A stretch of 64,000 bases of DNA from Oscillospiraceae bacterium (GTDB lineage: Bacteria; Bacillota; Clostridia; Oscillospirales; Ruminococcaceae). Under the pieces are notes generated by a model that was not told the origin of the DNA, made no database searches, and saw only the letters and a list, made by a program, of their open reading frames with translations. The stretch covers positions 1-64,000 of the forward strand of contig JAGAUA010000008.1 of the NCBI GenBank assembly GCA_017847885.1, given 5' to 3'. The position numbers and the translations under genes are program-made. Positions 63,333-64,000 of the stretch are shown here, piece by piece (position 1 is the stretch's first letter; each line of letters begins with the position of its first letter).

Positions 63333-63767
63333 TCATATATCTTTTCTGAAACAAATAATGCGGTTTGCTTCTTCAAATCCCATTGATAAATGAAATTTAA
63401 AGCTTATTTCATTGTCAATTGCACAATCACTTGCAAATTCAGTACAATGTCTTTCTTTTGCCCAATTTTCGCATTTTGAAAGAAGCTCTTTAGCGTATCC
63501 GTTATGCCTATATTCTTCCTCAACAAAAATACCCTCTAAATATCCGACAGGAGATGTATCTGTTCCTTCAACATAATCATTTCTAAGCTGACACTGTGCA
63601 AAACCTACTGCTTTATTATCGACATATTTGATGAAAATAACAGCGTTATCATTGCATATAAGATCAAGAAATAATGATTGTAATTCCGATATTGTATGAC
63701 CGGACCACAATTTTATCGCCAATTCTGCCAAAGCTAAAGTGTCTGCTTGCGTTGCTTCTCTAATCAC
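63333..63767 (-). CDS. AAC(6')-like aminoglycoside acetyltransferase
   Basis: 144-residue GNAT protein. LAIKLWSGHTISEL, GFAQCQLRNDYVEG, TSPVGYLEGIFVEEEYRHNG, EFASDCAIDNEISFKFH and GFEEANRIICFRK follow the AAC(6')-I pattern closely, so acetylation of aminoglycosides at the 6'-amine is likely but unproven. GTG 63767 has a full GGAGGTGA site. The coding region is visibly AT-rich: 17 G/C in the 60 bases from 63361, against 34 in the 60 bases from 62101, which suggests recent acquisition. It could also be a chromosomal relative with another substrate. Confidence 0.8.
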   Translation of the reverse strand: MIREATQADTLALAELAIKLWSGHTISELQSLFLDLICNDNAVIFIKYVDNKAVGFAQCQLRNDYVEGTDTSPVGYLEGIFVEEEYRHNGYAKELLSKCENWAKERHCTEFASDCAIDNEISFKFHLSMGFEEANRIICFRKDI

Positions 63768-63804
63768 AAAATCACCTCCATAAATTTCGATTTATTTGTG
63801 GGAT

Positions 63805-63848
63805 TATAAAAAATAGCCTGAGAAAAATGCTGTATTCTCAGGCTATGC
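63805..63848. terminator. terminator of galE
   Basis: A 12-bp stem (ATAGCCTGAGAA 63813-63824 with 63835-63846) followed by a T run on the minus strand, and a T run on the plus strand too. ATTATA at 63803-63808 reads TATAAT on the minus strand and may serve as -10 for the acetyltransferase. Confidence 0.85.
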
Positions 63849-63888
63849 TTTTTATGAGTACCCACATTAGCTCGGTACCCTTTCAAAC

Positions 63889-64000
63889 TTATTTTATTCC
63901 GTCGGGATTTTTAACCGTGAAATTCCAGCTGTCACGGCACATCTTTGCAATGTCAGCCTTTGCCTCCCAGCCGAAAAGCTCCTTCGCCTTGTCGGTCTTT
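63889..64000 (-). CDS. galE: UDP-glucose 4-epimerase, C-terminal end (partial)
   Basis: Only the last 36 residues lie in the window; the gene continues beyond 64000. KAKELFGWEAKADIAKMCRD followed by SWNFTVKNPDG matches the GalE C terminus. Stop TAA at 63891-63889. It interconverts UDP-galactose and UDP-glucose. Confidence 0.85.
   Translation of the reverse strand, partial: KTDKAKELFGWEAKADIAKMCRDSWNFTVKNPDGIK

Overview
The window looks like chromosomal DNA of an anaerobic Bacillota (Firmicutes), most likely class Clostridia near Ruminococcus/Oscillospiraceae. The evidence is the str operon order rpsL-rpsG-fusA-tuf, the Bacillus/Clostridia synteny SRP RNA-dnaX-ybaB-recR, an Ile-type T-box leader, strong Shine-Dalgarno sites with frequent GTG/TTG starts, TTGACA-N17-TATAAT promoters, a 2[4Fe-4S] ferredoxin, and intergenic palindromic repeat clusters mixed with tandem GTGAATA-like heptamers. 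Assignment is by recognition only; no search was run.

Layout. 1-430: repeat-rich intergenic DNA. 434-1684: zinc-ribbon membrane protein. 1816-6471: str operon and tuf. 6497-7180: HIT protein and, divergently, a small ferredoxin. 7307-18044: a purine cluster (leader peptide plus attenuator, purE, purC, purF-like, purM, purN, GNAT, methyltransferase, archaeal-type IMP cyclohydrolase purO, stand-alone AICAR transformylase, membrane protein, lipoprotein, purD). 18134-23610 (minus): sialate esterase, metF, MetH reactivation protein and an 800-aa MetH, i.e. a split methionine synthase. 23737-27587: SRP RNA, TPR protein, dnaX, ybaB, recR. 27656-27956: two tRNA-Gln genes. 27979-33185: phage-like DUF6291 protein, FAD oxidoreductase, giant polytopic membrane protein. 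33479-34501: tyrosine recombinase. 34664-40935: yfmF, yfmH, lgt, folD, penicillin-binding protein. 40969-45266: surface protein, amino-acid:Na+ symporter, orphan HPt protein, DegV.

45337-53075 is a branched-chain amino-acid region. leuCDB is divergent from a LysR regulator, and ilvB-cimA is controlled by a T-box whose specifier appears to be AUC (Ile). CimA, LeuCD, LeuB and IlvB together give the citramalate route to 2-ketobutyrate and on to isoleucine, so regulation and enzymology agree. 53146-55277 holds a DUF5685 protein, a degenerate J-domain protein with a Cys-rich tail, and a small membrane protein. 55567-57866: prephenate dehydrogenase and citrate synthase. 58033-61836: tandem TrkA proteins and an FtsA-like ATPase with a Lys/Ala-rich tail. 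61840-64000: PepV-type dipeptidase, an AT-rich AAC(6')-like acetyltransferase, and the 3' end of galE.

Most is housekeeping. The points most worth a second look are the PurF-like protein without the N-terminal cysteine, the purE leader peptide with its terminator, the split PurO/AICAR transformylase pair, a recurring SD-hairpin-AUG arrangement before three genes, the modular palindromic repeats, the AAC(6')-like gene, the DUF5685/degenerate-J gene set, and the Lys/Ala-tailed FtsA relative.
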